Assembly: GCF_000317435.1 (NCBI RefSeq)
Contig: NC_019751.1
Coordinates: 3,224,001-3,288,000, forward strand
Length of the DNA: 64,000 nt
Direction of reading: 5' to 3'
Source: Calothrix sp. PCC 6303
Lineage (GTDB): Bacteria; Cyanobacteriota; Cyanobacteriia; Cyanobacteriales; Nostocaceae
A program made the position numbers and the translations under genes. Positions 1-9,900 of this stretch are shown here, one piece after another. The stretch's first letter is position 1. Each line of letters opens with the position of its first letter. The notes beneath the pieces are model-generated. The model was not told the DNA's origin and ran no database searches. It was given only the letters and a program-made list of their open reading frames with translations.

Positions 1-2466
1 TTGAAAAATAAGCATTTACCAGAAATGTTAGATGGCTGTGTTTATATTCACCCTCAAACTGCTATGGATAATATGCAGTGCGACTTTGATGGTGATTTAT
101 TGGCTTTTGCACCCAGTCGAGATTTTCCCCACCTTGCTGCGGAAGTGAAAGAGCGGAATTTACCAGAAAATCGCTATCCCAACATTATCAAGAAGGATAA
201 AGTGGCATATCAAGGTAGTTTCGAGCAAATAGCCATCTCGGCAATGGAGAATAAAATTGGCATTATCGCCAACGAAATCCAGAAGAATATAGCCCTGCAA
301 TGCGAACTTTGTGCGATGCCTCAATCGGAAAAAATGGATGATTTGAAACAGATATCTCAACATTTTGCTCGGATATTACAGAAGCAGCAACAAGGAAAAT
401 TACAAATTTCAGAGAGGATATTGGGAGAAATTAAACAAGTTATCTCTACAAATCCAAGTAATACAGCAGAAATAGAACATAAACTACACCAAGTAAAAGC
501 CATATTCAAAGATTGCGTAGCCTCTCTTGGGAACGAACTACAAGTAGCGGCAGATGGAGCAAAAAGTGCCCTGCGTCCCAATGATGAAATTATTAAATAT
601 TGCCAAGCAATTACCAGTTACAAAGAAGTTGAATGGCTAACTGATAAGAAAAAGCCCGAAGCTTTTACCAATCGAGGGATGAAAATAAATGGTTACAGCC
701 CCATTGATTTAATGATTCGGCAAACGAACGAAATATTTGAGCAAAATCAAATTACGGCAAGACCAATCGAACAATTTAGAAAGCTTTATCCGGGAATTGA
801 ATTTAGCTCGGAGCAAAGACAAATTGCCCAACAAATCAAACACCAGTATAACTTCAAGATTCGGAAACGCATTCAACTGGAGGAACAACAAAAAGTTGAA
901 CCTGGACCATATTTAACTATTACCTCTCCCATTAGTGGAAATAAATTAAAAATCACTAATTTAATAAAATTTCCTGCGGCGATAAATACCGATTTTTGGT
1001 GTTCGCAATACTTGGATATCCGTGTGGAAGCGAGAAAACCAACATCACAAATGCCCCATAACCTACTTGTATTTGCAAAGTTTACGAATAACACAAAAGT
1101 GATAAATATTCCGATTGGTACAGTTAGCAGTGACTCGGTTAAGGAACATAATGTTAACCCAGGAATGACAATTAAACAAGGAAAAGTCGAGTTTCATTTC
1201 GGTATTAGTGATGGGATGATTGATGCTTTAAAACAACAAACTAGGGAATACATTGAGTCGATTAGCGAAGAAACACCCTTGGAAGATAAACTACAACTCG
1301 CAGCTGCTATACATGATGTTAGCCACACTGGAGAGAGTAAAAACTATTCTGGTTTGAAGAGAGCGGGGGTTGCATTTGCTGTTTTCCCAGAAGAAGCGAT
1401 ACCTTCGGTAAACTTCGTTAACGCTCAACTCCAAAACCTGCAATTTACGGAAATGCGGGTAGTTGGGACTCAGTTTAATGAGTGTGCTGGTAGGGATTTT
1501 GTCGGGGACAAGGTTGCAGTGAAATTTGAGGATGGGGTAAATCCCCGTGAACCGACTAAAACAGCACGTTGGGTGACGGTGGAGGGGAAAAAGTTGGGGA
1601 TTATTGATGCGCGATCGCCTCATTTGCTTCCTGGCTGTGAAGCTGTTGCAAGTATTACCTCTCCTTCCAGTACCAGCGTTATTGTTACCAGTTTGAGAAA
1701 TCCTGAAAATAAAATTCAAATTGACCAAATTAATCGATACGCTTTCGCTAATCGCAACTGGCAGGGTGAGCAAACGAATATTACTCTCGATATGCAGCGA
1801 ACTGATTCCAGAAAAGCACCTATCGTTTTTGCAAAACTTGGAAATCAGGTTTTGGGTATTTTGAATAAAGAATCCGTTGGTTTTTTACAAAAACAGCTTG
1901 CCAGTAAGGGGAGGTCAATACAAGGATTGACTATTGTGGGGACTGTGAATAAAGCTCCTCCCAGTTACGCGGATATTATCATTGACCCCAGTAGTGTTAA
2001 ATTTCCTGAACATGAAACCTTGAATATTGCGACTGTGGTGATTATCAATGGGACAGTTGAGCCAAAGTTTCAGGCTAAAACTGAGCAGGTTTTGGGGAAT
2101 ATGATTAAACGTGCGATCGCTCGCGCTGTTGAAAATGGTTTTGAGAGAGTGCAATTTGTCGATATTTCTCCACAACCCGCACCACAACTACAGGAAAATT
2201 TACAGCAGATTGTAGGAGAACGGAAGGATATTGAGATTGAATTTATTGGTACAAAGTCACCGAAAGAAGCAATGAGATTATTATCGCAACCATCGGATAT
2301 TGTTCTGGGGATAAAAACTGCCGAAACGATTGGGGTTATTGATTTTGTGGCGAATCGGGGGAAAGCTATGGCTACCTATATTCCTGAAACGGGAAGGTTC
2401 GATCGACGGAATTTACCCGTGGTGCAAAAAATCAGTGGTTTTTGCCCAGGAATGGACGAGCGATAA
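1..2466 (+). CDS. Double-psi-barrel RNA polymerase-like protein, 5' end outside window
   Basis: The reading frame is open from the first base, so the 5' end lies upstream and the true start is not visible; 821 residues are seen. Residues 13-35 contain an IHP motif followed by CDFDGDLLAFAPS. This closely parallels the catalytic beta' loop of cellular RNA polymerase (LHP then NADFDGDQMAVHVP) and the DxDGD loop of RdRP/YonO-type two-barrel polymerases; the three aspartates would chelate Mg2+. Downstream, ENKIGIIANE near residue 85 and LGNELQVAADGAKS near residue 178 recall the GxIxN and AVDxxKxG stretches after the catalytic loop in RdRP-type enzymes. The C-terminal 130 residues look Rossmann-like. 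I infer a plasmid- or phage-type RNA polymerase or primer enzyme; the first barrel must lie upstream. The motif is seen directly; the activity is unproven. Confidence 0.6.
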   Translation: MKNKHLPEMLDGCVYIHPQTAMDNMQCDFDGDLLAFAPSRDFPHLAAEVKERNLPENRYPNIIKKDKVAYQGSFEQIAISAMENKIGIIANEIQKNIALQCELCAMPQSEKMDDLKQISQHFARILQKQQQGKLQISERILGEIKQVISTNPSNTAEIEHKLHQVKAIFKDCVASLGNELQVAADGAKSALRPNDEIIKYCQAITSYKEVEWLTDKKKPEAFTNRGMKINGYSPIDLMIRQTNEIFEQNQITARPIEQFRKLYPGIEFSSEQRQIAQQIKHQYNFKIRKRIQLEEQQKVEPGPYLTITSPISGNKLKITNLIKFPAAINTDFWCSQYLDIRVEARKPTSQMPHNLLVFAKFTNNTKVINIPIGTVSSDSVKEHNVNPGMTIKQGKVEFHFGISDGMIDALKQQTREYIESISEETPLEDKLQLAAAIHDVSHTGESKNYSGLKRAGVAFAVFPEEAIPSVNFVNAQLQNLQFTEMRVVGTQFNECAGRDFVGDKVAVKFEDGVNPREPTKTARWVTVEGKKLGIIDARSPHLLPGCEAVASITSPSSTSVIVTSLRNPENKIQIDQINRYAFANRNWQGEQTNITLDMQRTDSRKAPIVFAKLGNQVLGILNKESVGFLQKQLASKGRSIQGLTIVGTVNKAPPSYADIIIDPSSVKFPEHETLNIATVVIINGTVEPKFQAKTEQVLGNMIKRAIARAVENGFERVQFVDISPQPAPQLQENLQQIVGERKDIEIEFIGTKSPKEAMRLLSQPSDIVLGIKTAETIGVIDFVANRGKAMATYIPETGRFDRRNLPVVQKISGFCPGMDER

Positions 2467-2542
2467 TCGTAAATTAGGCTTTGCCCATCGCTGGTTTGGT
2501 CAAGTTGTTGCTGGAGTTGTACGATTTGGGATTTTGCCATAA
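2410..2542 (+). other. Probable frameshifted C-terminal extension of the polymerase-like gene
   Basis: Frame 1 ends at 2466 just after a run of six A (2429-2434). If one A is skipped, translation passes into another frame, avoids the stop, and continues through FAQEWTSDNRKLGFAHRWFG to a stop at 2542. That gives a protein-like tail about 27 residues longer. The tail is rich in ordinary protein residues, whereas the short frame-1 end is not. This is either a real frameshift mutation, a sequencing indel or slippage on the A run. Confidence 0.4.
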
Positions 2543-2869
2543 GCTTTTGGCTTTAACTCCTGTACTTTAATGGATAGAGGGGACTTTTTCATCAAAGAGC
2601 GAGATTCGTCAAAAAAACCTTATAAAATCTTGCATTTGCTCTCATAATTTTTGGGGCGTGGCAACCTAATAAATATGTGAAAAATTCGGTATAATACCTC
2701 AAAAAAGGATGTTATACAGAAAATGGAGTCATCGTCAATGTGGTCAATCCGGCGCTACAGGTACGCTCCTAACAATTCATTCAAGCCGAACGCGCAAAGC
2801 GGGTCGGCTTAATTCAGGCTTTAGCCTGCTAAATTTTGGTTATAGCATTTCAAACCTTTAAAGCGATAG
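2467..2869. repeat. Intergenic region with two hairpins
   Basis: No gene beyond the possible 27-residue tail is seen here. At 2783-2810 an imperfect inverted repeat has AAGCCGA and TCGGCTT arms around a GC-rich centre. At 2815-2828 a perfect hairpin has AGGCT and AGCCT arms. Both resemble small dispersed cyanobacterial repeats more than a terminator, because no T run follows. They lie just upstream of the pentapeptide gene. Confidence 0.5.
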
Positions 2870-3637
2870 ATGATTCACCACTTAAAGAAGGCGTATCAGA
2901 AAATTTCCAATCTACTGGAGCAGTTAGAACCAATATCCAATCTGGCTGTTCTGATTGCAGCCATTACTTATCTCACTTATGGGGAACAGAAGCAGCGTAA
3001 CACGGAAGTTACTCAAGCATGGACAGTGATCACTGCTGCTTACGAGCAAAGAGGGAGTGGGGGACGCATTCAAGCTCTTGAGTTATTAAATGCCTCTCCA
3101 AGCATATCAGGACGGCGCAGGTTTCCTTGGTTTTGGTTGACATGGAACCCTGAGAGTTTGCAAGGATTAGAAGCTCCTAATGCTTTTTTGCAGGACATAG
3201 AGTTGCCTAATGCGGATCTCTGGCAAGCAAATCTCAAAAATGCTAACTTGCGTGGGGCAAACCTTCGGAACTCTAGATTAGAGGGAGCAAATCTTCAATC
3301 ATCTACCCTTGCGGGGGCAGATCTTCAAAATTCTAGTTTACGTATTGCTAATCTTGCAGAAGCCGACTTGTTTAGAGCAAATTTACGATCTGCAAACTTG
3401 CGAGGAGCAAATCTTCAGAATGCTGGTTTAGTTGAAGCCAACCTACAGTCTTCTAATTTGGCTGGGGCAAAACTCCAAAAAGCAACATTAAATGGAGCTA
3501 ATTTGAAAGACGCTAAATACACTAGTGAAAACGCCTCACCTGAGTTATGTAAGAGCTTATCAGTGAGTTACCCTTGCCCAACTGTTTTTTTAGAGGGATT
3601 TAAACCTGAATCAAGAGGTATGGTTAGAATAAATTAA
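2870..3637 (+). CDS. Pentapeptide-repeat protein with N-terminal membrane segment
   Basis: This 255-residue protein has a hydrophobic stretch at about residues 23-38 (SNLAVLIAAITYLTY) that could anchor it. A linker carries RRRFPWFWLTW, and from about residue 100 to 215 the protein has consecutive A(D/N)LxxA pentapeptides, which fold as a right-handed quadrilateral beta helix. The C-terminal tail has two cysteines (ELCKSL and SYPCP). It stands alone between intergenic regions. Pentapeptide proteins are very numerous in cyanobacteria and mostly lack a known role; the repeat is a scaffold for binding. The ATG at 2870 has no good Shine-Dalgarno but is the only start before the membrane segment. 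Confidence 0.8.
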   Translation: MIHHLKKAYQKISNLLEQLEPISNLAVLIAAITYLTYGEQKQRNTEVTQAWTVITAAYEQRGSGGRIQALELLNASPSISGRRRFPWFWLTWNPESLQGLEAPNAFLQDIELPNADLWQANLKNANLRGANLRNSRLEGANLQSSTLAGADLQNSSLRIANLAEADLFRANLRSANLRGANLQNAGLVEANLQSSNLAGAKLQKATLNGANLKDAKYTSENASPELCKSLSVSYPCPTVFLEGFKPESRGMVRIN

Positions 3638-3784
3638 AGTGCTTGTTACAGGTTTGCTATTGAAATATCGTCCATAGATGCAGGCTACGCCAACGACCAT
3701 CGCACAGCTAAAAACAGCCAATACCAATTAAGTCTAGCGTTAAGCTTCGCTTATCCCTGTGTTAGAAAAGCTACTTATTGGAAT

Positions 3785-4225
3785 TCAAGTTTTTGCATTC
3801 CTAAGTTCTCCTAATACTAAAGCCACTTCGATTGGGTATGATTCGAGTTTTGCTTGGAGGTGCATCCTCAATACAGCCAACTTCTGATATTTCCCATCAA
3901 CCCGAACAGCAATCCCTAACCGTCGTGCCGCAGTACGTAACCGACTCTGCGGTAATTTCTGTATCAATTGTTCGAGCGATTCTGTATTAATCTCATCTTT
4001 TTTACTGGAAACTGTGTAACGAGCTTGCGGTACGTTTACTTGTTTAACCACGGGTGTAAGGTCAGGAAGTTGGGGATTTTCTCCTGTTTCTGGTTGGGAA
4101 AAGTATGTACTTTGGCAATCCCACAGATTTATCAAACCTGCACAGAAATCGACGACGATTAGTAGTGCAAAAGTAACCATTAGTAGAGCTACAAGAGTAT
4201 TCAAAATAATCTGAATATTTTCCAT
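3785..4225 (-). CDS. Small membrane protein with basic C-terminal domain
   Basis: The start at 4225 is chosen because TAGGAG lies 8 bases before this ATG; the frame is open 14 codons further upstream without a better site. The protein (146 residues) begins with one long hydrophobic helix (IILNTLVALLMVTFALLIVV). A proline-rich linker and a basic helical domain follow (LQKLPQSRLRTAARRLGI, then KLAVLRMHLQAKL). That domain resembles small helix-extended-helix DNA-binding modules such as SAP. I do not recognise the family. It lies 91 bases downstream of the replication-initiator-like gene on the same strand and may be co-transcribed with it. Confidence 0.6.
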   Translation of the reverse strand: MENIQIILNTLVALLMVTFALLIVVDFCAGLINLWDCQSTYFSQPETGENPQLPDLTPVVKQVNVPQARYTVSSKKDEINTESLEQLIQKLPQSRLRTAARRLGIAVRVDGKYQKLAVLRMHLQAKLESYPIEVALVLGELRNAKT

Positions 4226-4316
4226 TTTTATTACTCCTAATTTCCAGCGTGAAGCGAATGCTGGCATTTCATAATTTATTTCCCGTAAGGGAGCAAAACA
4301 ATTCGCAATTTAACTA

Positions 4317-5297
4317 CTAATTGGGGATTGGATATTCCTGCATGATTTCGCTAATTTTTACAGCTTTGCCGTCTGGTGTATATGCCAATCCTCCCGACAT
4401 TGCCAGTACGATACGCTCTTTTCTAGCCCATTCAAACCATGCTTTTACGTCTGTATTTATTGTATTTTTAGGCTTTTCGCCACTTTTACAACTATTGATA
4501 AACAAGCCCGTCGGATTATTGCACCATCCCTCGTTTACTGCTTCTTTGACACGAGCGATCGCACTCTCTACATTCTCCCAATGTTTCTTAATCAACCCCA
4601 AACAAGGGTCTGGGTTGATGCGTAATCTTTTCAACTCAGTACAAATTTCTTTAATTTCTGATTTATTCGGTTTACCCAAAGTCGTATCAACTTCGTTTTC
4701 TTCCTCAATTTCGCCGCCGGAAAATTGATCCCCATTACTATCTTCGGAGCTAAACGAGTCAACAATTTTTATGTCTACTCTGCGAGAAGCCGCTGCCGCG
4801 TCTACAGCGCAGTGAGTAATCTGGGGTGGCTTATAATTAACTTCTTCTTTTTCTTCTACATCAGCAAAGTGTTGTTGAGGAGAGTTTTCTTCTGAAGGGT
4901 AGTCTTTGATATCATCTGTTGATTTTGAACAGATCGAATTGTTTAAGACGATCGCATCGATTTGTTCATTTTGAAAAAGAGCTTTGAATGTCTCAATTTT
5001 GAGCGTATACCAATTTGCTTGGTAATAGGTCTTTGCAGAAAGTCTTTCGATGGCTATTAATCCCAACTGTTTGAGCTTGTTGATTACTCTGCGAACTGTA
5101 CTTACAGATAATTGCAATTCTTCCGACCACTGCTGGTAGGTTTTCCAGAACCATTTAATTCCATCAACCATTTTGCCTCCAGATATGCTCATCCAATAAT
5201 GTATCTGCTGCAAACAAATAGCTTCGTTTCGACCTATTTTGGCTGCTACTTCAGTTGAGTAGAGTAAGTGCCGTCCATAATGTAGAAGTTTACTCAT
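4317..5297 (-). CDS. Plasmid/phage-type replication-initiator-like protein, winged helix
   Basis: This 326-residue protein opens with RNEAICLQQIHYWMS followed by WFWKTYQQWSEEL and a helix-turn-helix (LSVSTVRRVINKLKQLGLI). This is the N-terminal layout of phage and plasmid replisome-organiser (DnaD/replication protein O-like) proteins. The middle (about residues 110-215) is acidic and low in complexity. The C-terminal domain (KSEIKEICTELKRLRINPD to WFEWARKERIVLAM) resembles the C-terminal part of cyanobacterial plasmid replication proteins. The likely role is binding an origin and recruiting helicase; no origin is proven. The AT-rich 470 bases upstream are the natural place to look for one. 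The assignment rests on recognising the N-terminal pattern. Confidence 0.6.
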   Translation of the reverse strand: MSKLLHYGRHLLYSTEVAAKIGRNEAICLQQIHYWMSISGGKMVDGIKWFWKTYQQWSEELQLSVSTVRRVINKLKQLGLIAIERLSAKTYYQANWYTLKIETFKALFQNEQIDAIVLNNSICSKSTDDIKDYPSEENSPQQHFADVEEKEEVNYKPPQITHCAVDAAAASRRVDIKIVDSFSSEDSNGDQFSGGEIEEENEVDTTLGKPNKSEIKEICTELKRLRINPDPCLGLIKKHWENVESAIARVKEAVNEGWCNNPTGLFINSCKSGEKPKNTINTDVKAWFEWARKERIVLAMSGGLAYTPDGKAVKISEIMQEYPIPN

Positions 5298-5769
5298 TGC
5301 TCTAATTTCCTGAATTATTCAGTATTTTCAGCTTCAAACAATTGATATTGCGCCATTTGGACGATGTTGACCAAACGGTAGTATGACGTTCGAGTTTTTA
5401 CAAATGACCGCAAAATTATTACTGTGGCTGATTTACAATGTCGTTCGAGCTTGCGGATATTTGACTTTTTAGAAAATCCGCAATTACTCCAATAAAATTT
5501 GATTTGGAAATTTGTCGAAATACCTTGAAATCAATTGATAAAGTGACTAATTGCTTTTTGATTTTTTGATACTTATGCGACTTTGAATGTAGCTAAAATC
5601 CCAGGTAAATCTATTCTTTCTCTACCCTAACAGATGATTCTATTTTTGAATCTAAATTCCCTTAAATTTACGGAAATTTATTTAGGATATAATGCGTTAA
5701 TTCGTTTTATAATCAAACTTTGAGGCGGAATGAAAAAATCAGAATAGTTTCAAATCAAACCATATCCCA
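5298..5769. other. AT-rich intergenic region between divergent genes
   Basis: 472 bases separate the replication-initiator-like gene (minus) from the acetyltransferase gene (plus). The stretch is AT-rich, with several ATTTT/AAATTT tracts around 5500-5700. I see no clear iteron array or DnaA-box cluster. It must hold promoters for both genes and could hold an origin. Confidence 0.3.
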
Positions 5770-6627
5770 ATGCCTAAAATTCAAATATTACAACCTTGTG
5801 ACGAAGCCATTCTCGAAGCTTTTCTCGTTAAATATGCGACAAGTTCGATGTTTTTGCGATCGAACTTGCGTGCGGTTGGGTTGGAGAATCAAGGTAAAAC
5901 ATTTCAGGGAAAATATGCTGCGGCAATAGAAGATGGGCAAATCGTTGCCGTTGCGGCACATTATTGGAATGGGATGATAATTCTACAAGCACCGACACAT
6001 TTGGAAAGTGTTGTGACAAGTTGCTTGGAGTTGGAAAAACGAGATATTTTTGGAATGACTGGTCCTGCGGAACAGGTTGAGGATGCAAGTAAAATCTTGG
6101 GATTGGAGAGACAACAGTTTCGGATTGCCGAACGAGAAATCATGTTTTCTTTGGAATTGTGTAATCTAACAGTACCGATTGGGCTAGTAACTGGGCATAT
6201 AGAATGTCGTTTCCCTATACTTAGCGAATTGGAATTGCTGGTTGAGTGGAGTGTCGCGTATCAGGTGGAAGCTTTGGGACAAATCGAAAGTCAAAAATTA
6301 CGGGACGAATCCCGTCAAACTGTGGAGAAACGGCAAGCTGACAAGTCTCATTTTTGTTTGGTTCGTGGAGAAATTCCCGTCGCTTACTGTACTTTTAACG
6401 CTCGATTACCCGATATCGTGCAGATTGGGGGAGTTTGGACACCTCCGAAGTTACGAGGTAACGGTTACGCAAAATCTGTGGTTGCGGGAGCGTTGCTGTA
6501 TGCTCGTTTGCAAGGTGTGACGCAAGCAGTGTTATTTACTAGTCCCAATAATATTCCAGCCCAATCTGCATATCGAGCCATTGGGTTTCAGCCAACGGGA
6601 GAAGAATATGGTTTATTTTTGCTGTAG
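5770..6627 (+). CDS. GNAT-family N-acetyltransferase
   Basis: This 285-residue protein has a C-terminal GNAT fold. The beta4 strand IVQIGGVWTPP leads into the acetyl-CoA pyrophosphate-binding loop RGNGYAKSVV (about residues 227-238). It is followed by AVLFTSPNNIPAQSAYRAIGF, the canonical motif B with N...A...Y..IGF. The N-terminal half (about residues 1-130) looks like a second, degenerate GNAT domain, as in double-domain acetyltransferases. The substrate cannot be read from the sequence. The gene is alone and ends 85 bases before a regulon-type promoter. Start ATG 5770 begins MPKIQIL directly before the first strand. Confidence 0.85.
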   Translation: MPKIQILQPCDEAILEAFLVKYATSSMFLRSNLRAVGLENQGKTFQGKYAAAIEDGQIVAVAAHYWNGMIILQAPTHLESVVTSCLELEKRDIFGMTGPAEQVEDASKILGLERQQFRIAEREIMFSLELCNLTVPIGLVTGHIECRFPILSELELLVEWSVAYQVEALGQIESQKLRDESRQTVEKRQADKSHFCLVRGEIPVAYCTFNARLPDIVQIGGVWTPPKLRGNGYAKSVVAGALLYARLQGVTQAVLFTSPNNIPAQSAYRAIGFQPTGEEYGLFLL

Positions 6628-6711
6628 GTTTGAGTGGTGATTATCGCAAACCTTGCTAATCTCCGGCAAGCCATTCGGCTACGCAATAATTTCATGAAAA
6701 TATCAAAACCT

Positions 6712-6738
6712 GCGTAAAAGTTTCTTTCTCTGTTCGTA
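6712..6738 (+). promoter_or_regulatory. Regulon promoter copy 1 (GCGTAA-N15-TTCGTA)
   Basis: GCGTAA at 6712-6717 and TTCGTA at 6733-6738 are separated by exactly 15 bases, as in the four other copies in this window. The -35-like half is preceded by CCT. The site is 178 bases upstream of the first CHAT gene and on the same strand. A GAGAAGGAA stretch follows, resembling the GAAGGGTT seen after copies 2-4. Confidence 0.65.
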
Positions 6739-6916
6739 TAAGGTACTAAATGAGAAGGAAACGCTATGCATCACATTCTATACTCTAATTTTGATTCTGA
6801 TTTCGAGGGAGTAGGTTCAAGATTGTACGCTGGGTATTTTACAATACCTAAAGGTCTCCATTGAATATTTTGTAAATAAATTTAAATAAATAATTATTAT
6901 TTGGCATCTACTATAT

Positions 6917-9900
6917 ATGAAAAAGTTAGTGATCCTGCAATTTGATGGTGATTTTTCGACGGGGTATAAGGTAACTTTAGAAGTTGGAGATGATGGGGAA
7001 CGTCCTGATGTGCGGAAGCGGGGAGAATTACCACCCGCGCTAGATGTGGTGCGATCGTTCCAAGAATGGCGCAATATTTATGGAAGTAAGCATGGACAAT
7101 CTAGAATTAAGGTAAATGCGGTAAAAAATTTCCAGACTGTTGAGTATAAACAGCAATGTGAAGAATATTCTGAGAAACTATTATCTCTTTTCCATACATG
7201 GTTAAAATCGGAATCTTTTAATTCTATTAGTAATTATTTATCTGATTTCAATACAAATAAAGAACAGGAATTACGCATAATTTTAAGTTGCGATCGCCTG
7301 GAATTACGGAAGCTACCTTGGCATTTGTGGAATTTATGGTCGGGGGCTGAAGTTGCTTTGAGCGCACCGGATGCAGCGCGGGGAGTCAGAATATTACGGG
7401 AAAATATTAGAATTTTAATTATTCTTGGTGATAGTACGGGTATAAATGTGAAGGCTGATGAAATGCTTTTACAAAAGTATTGTCGGGATGCGGAAATAGT
7501 GACTCTTGTGGAGCCTTCGCGGGAGAATTTAAATAGCTATTTACAGGATGAAATTGGTTGGGATATTTTGTTTTTCTCTGGGCATTCCCAAACCCATAAT
7601 TTTACCGATACAAGCGAGGAGGGGGCTGTACAAGGGCGAATTTTTGTTAATAAAAATGATAGTTTGACGATGGCACAATTGCGGGATAGTTTGCAAACAG
7701 CTATTCAACAAAGATTACAATTAGCTATTTTTAATTCATGCGATGGTTTGGGGATTGCTGCGGAGTTGGAAAGTTTGCAAATTCCCCAAGTAATTGTGAT
7801 GCGCGAACCTGTTCCTGATTTGGTGGCACAGGAGTTTTTAAAGTATTTTTTAGAAGCATTTACAAATGGTCGCTCTTTGTGCAATTCCGTGGGATATGCA
7901 CGCAGACAATTAGCTTTGTTGGAAGATGATTTTCCCTGTGCTAGTTGGTTGCCTGTAATTGTCCAAAATCAGTTGGAAATGCCGCCAACATGGCAAAGTT
8001 TGGGTATTACTCGCAGTCCCTATCGGGGTTTGATGGCGTTTCGGGAAGAAGATGCTGATAATTTCTTTGGACGGGAAGCGTTTATTGAGCAGTTGGTAAT
8101 TGACGTAAATCGCAAACCTTTGGTAGCGGTAATTGGTGCATCCGGTAGTGGGAAATCTTCGGTGGTGTTTGCTGGCTTAATTCCTCAATTGCGTCGAGAT
8201 GATAATAGACAATGGCGGATTATTTCCTTTCGTCCGGGGAAAAATCCCTTTGAATCTTTGGCTGTAGCTTTGATGGGGAGTTGCGAAATCGGGGAAAATC
8301 GTCGTTGCCAAGAATTGGAGTTGGAAGTTGAGTTAAAACAGGATATATCTGCGTTGGCAAGAATGATTGCAGATATTTCTGGGGATGGTTCCCGTGTTCT
8401 CCTGGTAGTTGACCAATTTGAGGAAATTTACACCCTTTGTTCCAAGGTGGAAGAGCGGCAAATTTTTATCGATGGGTTGTTGAATGTTTGCACAGGTGAA
8501 CTAGAAAAACAAGAGGGCAAACAGCCGTTTCCCCTTACAGTGACGGTGGTGATGACATTACGGGCGGATTTTTTGGGTAAGGCAATGTCCTATCAACCTT
8601 TGGGTAAGGCTTTGCAGGATTTTCCCCCGTCTTTGCTGGTACCGATGAGTCGCGCAGAATTAGAAAGGGCAATTATTCAACCTGCGGCAAGGTTTTCTGT
8701 GGAGTTGGAGGAGGGTTTGGTTAATAAGTTGATTGATGATGTGGGTGCGGGGGAGGGTAGTTTACCGTTACAGCAGTTTGCCTTGACGCAGTTGTGGGGG
8801 AAACAACGTCCAGGATTGTTGACGCATCAAGCTTATACAGAAATTGGTGGGGTAACGCAGGCTGTAGCAAATCATGCGGAGGCTGTTTATGCTGGGTTGA
8901 GTGAGGAGCAACAAAAAAGAGCGCAACGGGTGTTTATTCAGTTGGTGCAACCAGGGGAAGGTACGGAGGATACGCGGAGGTTGGCGACTCGTGATGAGGT
9001 GGGGGATTATTGGGATTTGGTGACGTTGTTGGCTAATGAGCGTTTGTTGGTGACAAACCGGAATCAGTTGGTTGAGGATACGGTGGAGGTGGTGCATGAG
9101 GCTTTGATTCGGAATTGGGGACGGTTGCGGGGGTGGATGGATGATAATCGGGAGTTTCGTGTTTGGCAAGAACGGTTGAAGGTGGCTTTGCAGCAATGGG
9201 TGGATAGTAATAAAGATGATGGGAGTTTGTTGCGGGGTGCAACTTTGGCTGTGGCTGAGTATTGGTTGCAGAAGCGAGGGGAGGAGGTTAGTAAACCGCA
9301 GCGATGGTTTATTGAGAAGAGTGTGGAGTTGCGGGAGAGAGAGAGGAAGCAGAAGGAGAAGTTGCGACGACAGGTTATTGGTGGCTTGGCTGCTGGTTTG
9401 GTTTTGGCTTTGAGTTTGGCTGGTTTTGCAGTTTGGCAATGGCAAGAGGCACGAATTCGAGGAATGAATAGTAGTGTCTTATCGATAGAAGCTTTATTGG
9501 CATCAAAACAAGACCTTGATGCCTTAATAGAAGCAGTAAGAATAGGTAAAGACTTACAAAAAAATCCATTAGGAGTGCCGGAAGACACCAAAATTAGAAC
9601 TGTAGTTACTCTACAAAAAGTAGTTTACGGAGTAAGAGAGCTTAATCGTAAACCGCCTTCTGTTGAAAGTAATGACGCTACAGAAGGCAAATTATCTGAA
9701 CTACCGCCACTGACGACAATACCTAGTAAACCTTTTGATTACACTGCTAAAGATGGAAATTCTGAGATTGATATCTATGGTTTTGATGATGGGAAAATAC
9801 AAATCGTAAAAAAAGATGGTCAAATAGTAAAAACTATAAATAGAACGTCTTTCCGTATAGAAGGTATAAAATTAAGTCCTAATGGCAGCAATTTCATCTC

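Noticed and set aside
1291-1773. A 160-codon minus-strand frame inside the polymerase-like gene
   Set aside because: It is opposite a coherent coding frame with a clear motif and shows no family resemblance.
5298-5769. Iteron-type replication origin next to the replication-initiator-like gene
   Set aside because: The region is AT-rich but I could not find a set of regularly spaced direct repeats.
5720-5929. A 69-codon plus-strand ORF overlapping the start of the acetyltransferase gene
   Set aside because: It lies mostly in a different frame of the acetyltransferase coding sequence and has no recognisable protein features.
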